64,000 bases of DNA from Bacteroidota bacterium (GTDB lineage Bacteria > Bacteroidota > Ignavibacteria > UBA10030 > UBA6906): NCBI GenBank assembly GCA_030835135.1, contig JAUQWO010000076.1, positions 141,102 through 205,101 of the forward strand. The letters are read 5' to 3'. The position numbers and the translations under genes are program-made. Below the pieces are notes generated by a model. That model saw nothing but the letters and a program-made list of their open reading frames with translations. It was not told where the DNA came from and did no database searches. Positions 61,200 to 64,000 of this stretch are shown one piece after another (position 1 is the first letter of the stretch; every line of letters begins with the position of its first letter).

Positions 61200-62210
61200 A
61201 TGCGCATCTTGACATTCTCATTGATCGCGGCATTCCTGGCCGGTGTGCCGGCGGCTCACGTGGCCGCCCAGGGTCCGGAATCCACGGTGTACATCTCCGT
61301 GGTCGCGACGAAGCTCTTCGTCGTCGGGGCTGCGAACCCGCAGACGGGCATTCACTATCAGCGCCCTTCCGCGGATACGGTGTGGCAGCATACCGGCGCG
61401 GTGAACATCCGGGCGTTCGGTGTCGCCGTCCATCCGGGCTCCGGACAGAAGGTACTGTACATCGCGTCCGGCAATGGCCTGCACAAATCCACGGATGGCG
61501 GCGCAACGTGGAGGATCACGACCGGCTGGAGTATCACCGAGGTCCAGAGCGTGAGTCCTGACCCGTTCGATCCTGATCGGGTCTACATCGGTACACCGTA
61601 CGGCGTGTACCGGACCACCGATGGCTGCCGCACATGGCAGGAGGCGAGCGCGGGGCTGAGCTCCCGGTTCATCTCCCAGGTCACGGCGAGTCCGATCGTG
61701 AAAGGACAAGTGTACTGTGCAACGGAGAGCGGGACGTACATCAGCATCGATGGTGCTTCGACATGGGCACGGATGGGACTGAGCGTGGGTGGGGTGCGGA
61801 CGCTCGTTCAACACCCCCGCGATCCGAAGGTCTTTGCCGCAGGGACGGAGGATCATGGCTTGTACATGTCGACGGATGGCGGGGCCGTATGGACGCGCCG
61901 TGAAGCGGGCATCGATCATCTGACATTCTATGCGATCGCCTTCGATCCGACGGCGCCGGACACGATGTACGCTGCGGGATACGTGACGGGCGTGTACCGG
62001 TCCGTGGACGGCGGGACATCCTGGAAGCGTATGAATGAGGGCCTGTCCGTTCTTTCCTTCAAATGTCTTGCTGTGGATCCGCGCGACAGCCGTCGCGTCT
62101 ATGCCGGTGCGTACTGGGGCGGCGTCTGTGTGACCCGGGACCGGGGGGAGCACTGGCGGTCCGTCGGTCCTCCGGATTCGCAGGTGTGGTCCATTTCCAT
62201 TCAACCGTAG
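61200..62210 (+). CDS. Secreted BNR-repeat beta-propeller protein, copy 3
   Basis: 336 aa, signal peptide 'FSLIAAFLAGVPAAHVAAQ'. Repeats: 'STDGGATWRIT', 'TTDGCRTWQEA', 'SIDGASTWARM', 'STDGGAVWTRR', 'SVDGGTSWKRM', 'TRDRGEHWRSV'. It follows copy 2 after 12 bp and precedes the second copy of the 58402-type protein by 16 bp, repeating the pairing of propeller and putative enzyme. Copies 2 and 3 probably arose by tandem duplication. No catalytic residues recognised. Confidence 0.85.
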   Translation: MRILTFSLIAAFLAGVPAAHVAAQGPESTVYISVVATKLFVVGAANPQTGIHYQRPSADTVWQHTGAVNIRAFGVAVHPGSGQKVLYIASGNGLHKSTDGGATWRITTGWSITEVQSVSPDPFDPDRVYIGTPYGVYRTTDGCRTWQEASAGLSSRFISQVTASPIVKGQVYCATESGTYISIDGASTWARMGLSVGGVRTLVQHPRDPKVFAAGTEDHGLYMSTDGGAVWTRREAGIDHLTFYAIAFDPTAPDTMYAAGYVTGVYRSVDGGTSWKRMNEGLSVLSFKCLAVDPRDSRRVYAGAYWGGVCVTRDRGEHWRSVGPPDSQVWSISIQP

Positions 62211-62226
62211 AGAGTGAGAGCTGCCA

Positions 62227-64000
62227 TGACTGTTCGATCGTTCCTGTGTGTCATCCTTCTTCTCGCCGGCGTCGGCTCCTCCTCTGCGCAGACCCGTGAG
62301 GAGTATCTGAAGGCCTATACCGCGCGTGCCTCGGAGATCCGTCATTCCTTCGACACATCGACCGCGGTGTCGTACTACACCATCGCTGCCCGGTATGCGT
62401 CCCGGCGTGGCATTGCGACCGCCGACAGCCTGTTCCAGATCGCGCTGCGCGAACCGCGGGGCGACATGTTCTGGATGTTCCCCGTGATCGGTGCCTATCT
62501 GCACGGGAAAGACATCATGTCGGGCACGACGAAAGCAGCGGTCCGCAATGCGTGGAAGACCTACGCGCCGTACCGCGGTGACACCGAAAATCACTGGGCG
62601 ATGTATTACTCGACCTTGTACCTGGCGGCCGAGCAGTGGCCGGATCTGCCGGGAACGGAGTGGTTCAACGGCAAGAGTTCGCGGGAAAATCTCGATGAGG
62701 CGCGTGACTATCTTATCCACTGGATGAAGATCACCACCACCATCGGGCAGGGAGAATTCGACTCGCCGGACTACTTCCCGGAATATGCGATCTCGATGAA
62801 CCTGCTATCGCAGTTTGCGCAGGACCCCGTGATGAAGAAGCGCGGCGAGATGATGTACGACTATATCCTCGCTGATTTCGCCGCGGAGCATCTGAACGGC
62901 CAGTACCTGGGTGGGTTCAGCCGTATCTACCAGCCGGCCGTCTATAAGCCGCTTCTCTCCGGGGCATCCGGATTCGCATGGCTCTACTTCGGCACGGGGG
63001 AGGCGCAGGACACGTCCGTGGGACATCTGCCGCCCACGCCCAAGGCCCGGCCACCGGGAGAATCACCCTATTCCGGATGGCAGTTGCTTCCCGCCTTGAG
63101 TGACTACCGTCTCCCCGAGATCATCTATCGTATCGCCACGGACCGGTCGAAACCCTACCTGCACAAGGAGCGGAAACGTGTCCGCAACGTGATCCGGTTC
63201 GGCACCGAAAAGAATCCCCCGGTGTACAAGCAGACCTATGTCACCGCGGACTACGGTATCGGTGCGCTGCAGGGTGGGCTCCTCCAGCCGATCCAGCAAC
63301 ATACGTGGTGCGTGCGGTTCACGGCCGGCCGTCCGTACACGACGATCTTTGGTCTGCACCCGTACTGGTCCAGCTACGAACTCGGCATGTTCTTTCCCGA
63401 GGAGATCAAGCCGCTCATCGCCGATGTGGTGGCGTCCAAAGGGACGTACAACAATCCCGACAAATGGACCGGTGGGTCGCCGTACGAGCGCACATTCCAG
63501 AGCAAGAATACGCTGATCGTCCTGTACGACATCCCGGCAGGAACGATGACGGAACACATTGATGGCTTCTTTCCCGGAACGCTGGACACGCGCACGACCG
63601 ATGCTTCGGGATGGATCGTGTGTAAAGCAGGCAGGACATACGTTGGCTGGTATCCGCTGCAGCCGGCGGAATGGATCCCGGAGACCGACCCCCCGGGACA
63701 GCAGAAGAATGTGATCGGGAGGCCTGAGAGCATGCGCGACCAGAAGACGGGCCCGGTCAACTGGCGCCTGCGCAGTCACAAGCTCCAGAACGGCTATGTG
63801 GTAGAAGTGCGATCCGAAAAGGAGGTCGGAAGCTTCGAGGCGTTCGTTGCTCAACTCCGCACGCACATCCCGCGGGCGACGCTTCTGCCGGGGAAGGTTG
63901 CGGTCGAGTACACATCGATCGGCAAGGACCGGATGGTGTTCGGATTCCCTGAACGCCGCATGCTCAATGGCACACCGGTGGATCTCAGTACGTACCGGCT
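62227..64000 (+). CDS. Secreted putative glycan-active protein, duplicated family, copy 2 (3' end outside the window)
   Basis: The frame is open from the ATG at 62227 to the window end (591 residues visible, no stop). Signal peptide 'SFLCVILLLAGVGSSSAQ'. It mirrors copy 1 (58402): 'RGDTENHWAMYYSTLYLAAE', 'WFNGKSS', 'TIGQGEFDSPDY', 'LADFAAEHLNG', 'RKRVRNVIRFG', 'NPPVYKQTY' and 'GGLLQPIQQHTW' all correspond. Compared with copy 1 it has a longer linker around residues 245-280 ('GTGEAQDTSVGHLPPTPKAR'). The absolutely shared residues are the best guides to an active site. Confidence 0.78.

Noticed and set aside
1-64000. tRNA, rRNA, CRISPR arrays, insertion sequences or prophage genes
   Set aside because: No repeat-spacer pattern, transposase or integrase motif, or cloverleaf-like sequence was found by eye; short tRNAs could still be missed without a dedicated search.

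Overview
The window is GC-rich and almost fully coding. It most likely comes from a bacterium of the FCB group (Bacteroidota/Ignavibacteriota and relatives). The pointers are a TonB-dependent receptor with a carboxypeptidase-D-like N-terminal domain, a large secreted protein with a FlgD-Ig/type IX secretion-like C-terminal tail, and a PorV/PorQ-like outer-membrane protein, encoded next to each other. Unlike typical Bacteroidia, many genes have clear Shine-Dalgarno sequences, and the best promoters are sigma70-like (TTGACA, 17 bp, TAATAT). This fits Ignavibacteria-like lineages better, but no rRNA or marker gene here settles the taxonomy.

Layout: everything pivots on a 577-bp non-coding region at 27156-27732. 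Apart from one truncated plus-strand gene at the left edge, genes left of the pivot are on the minus strand and genes right of it are on the plus strand. Reading leftward from the pivot: a GH78-type alpha-L-rhamnosidase, a sugar isomerase, a cupin, a Gfo/Idh/MocA dehydrogenase and an AGE-family epimerase; then a PhyH-type dioxygenase, a sugar/H+ symporter and a GH51 arabinofuranosidase; then a six-hairpin glycosidase and a GH47 alpha-mannosidase; then a ribose-type ABC transporter with a short rho gene in the same operon; and finally two secreted peptidases and PlsC.

Reading rightward: the TonB receptor/secreted-tail protein/PorV-like triad; a MetE-like zinc protein; a putative TIM-barrel glycosidase; a second PhyH-type dioxygenase; two (alpha/alpha)6 glycosidases; an exported PLP enzyme; a Na+/solute symporter coupled to a LarA-type racemase; an IclR regulator coupled to a second sugar isomerase; a heparinase II/III-like enzyme; a class III aminotransferase; a tandem amidohydrolase; another secreted six-hairpin protein; and a 3' block in which BNR beta-propeller proteins alternate with a duplicated family of secreted putative glycan-active proteins around a GH37-like enzyme.

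Taken together this is a large glycan-catabolism locus without SusD. Secreted and Tat-exported enzymes open a complex glycan (rhamnose, arabinose, mannose and probably uronate linkages are implied). The receptor triad, symporters and ABC transporter take up products, and cytoplasmic isomerases, epimerases, dehydrogenases and the LarA-like enzyme convert them.

The strongest regulatory signal is a KdgR-box-like operator. It lies just downstream of the promoter of the receptor triad and just downstream of the promoter of the IclR gene itself. A third, weaker copy lies upstream of the dioxygenase/symporter/GH51 operon. An autoregulated IclR-family repressor controlling this locus is the simplest reading. 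I saw no tRNA, rRNA, CRISPR array, insertion sequence or phage gene.
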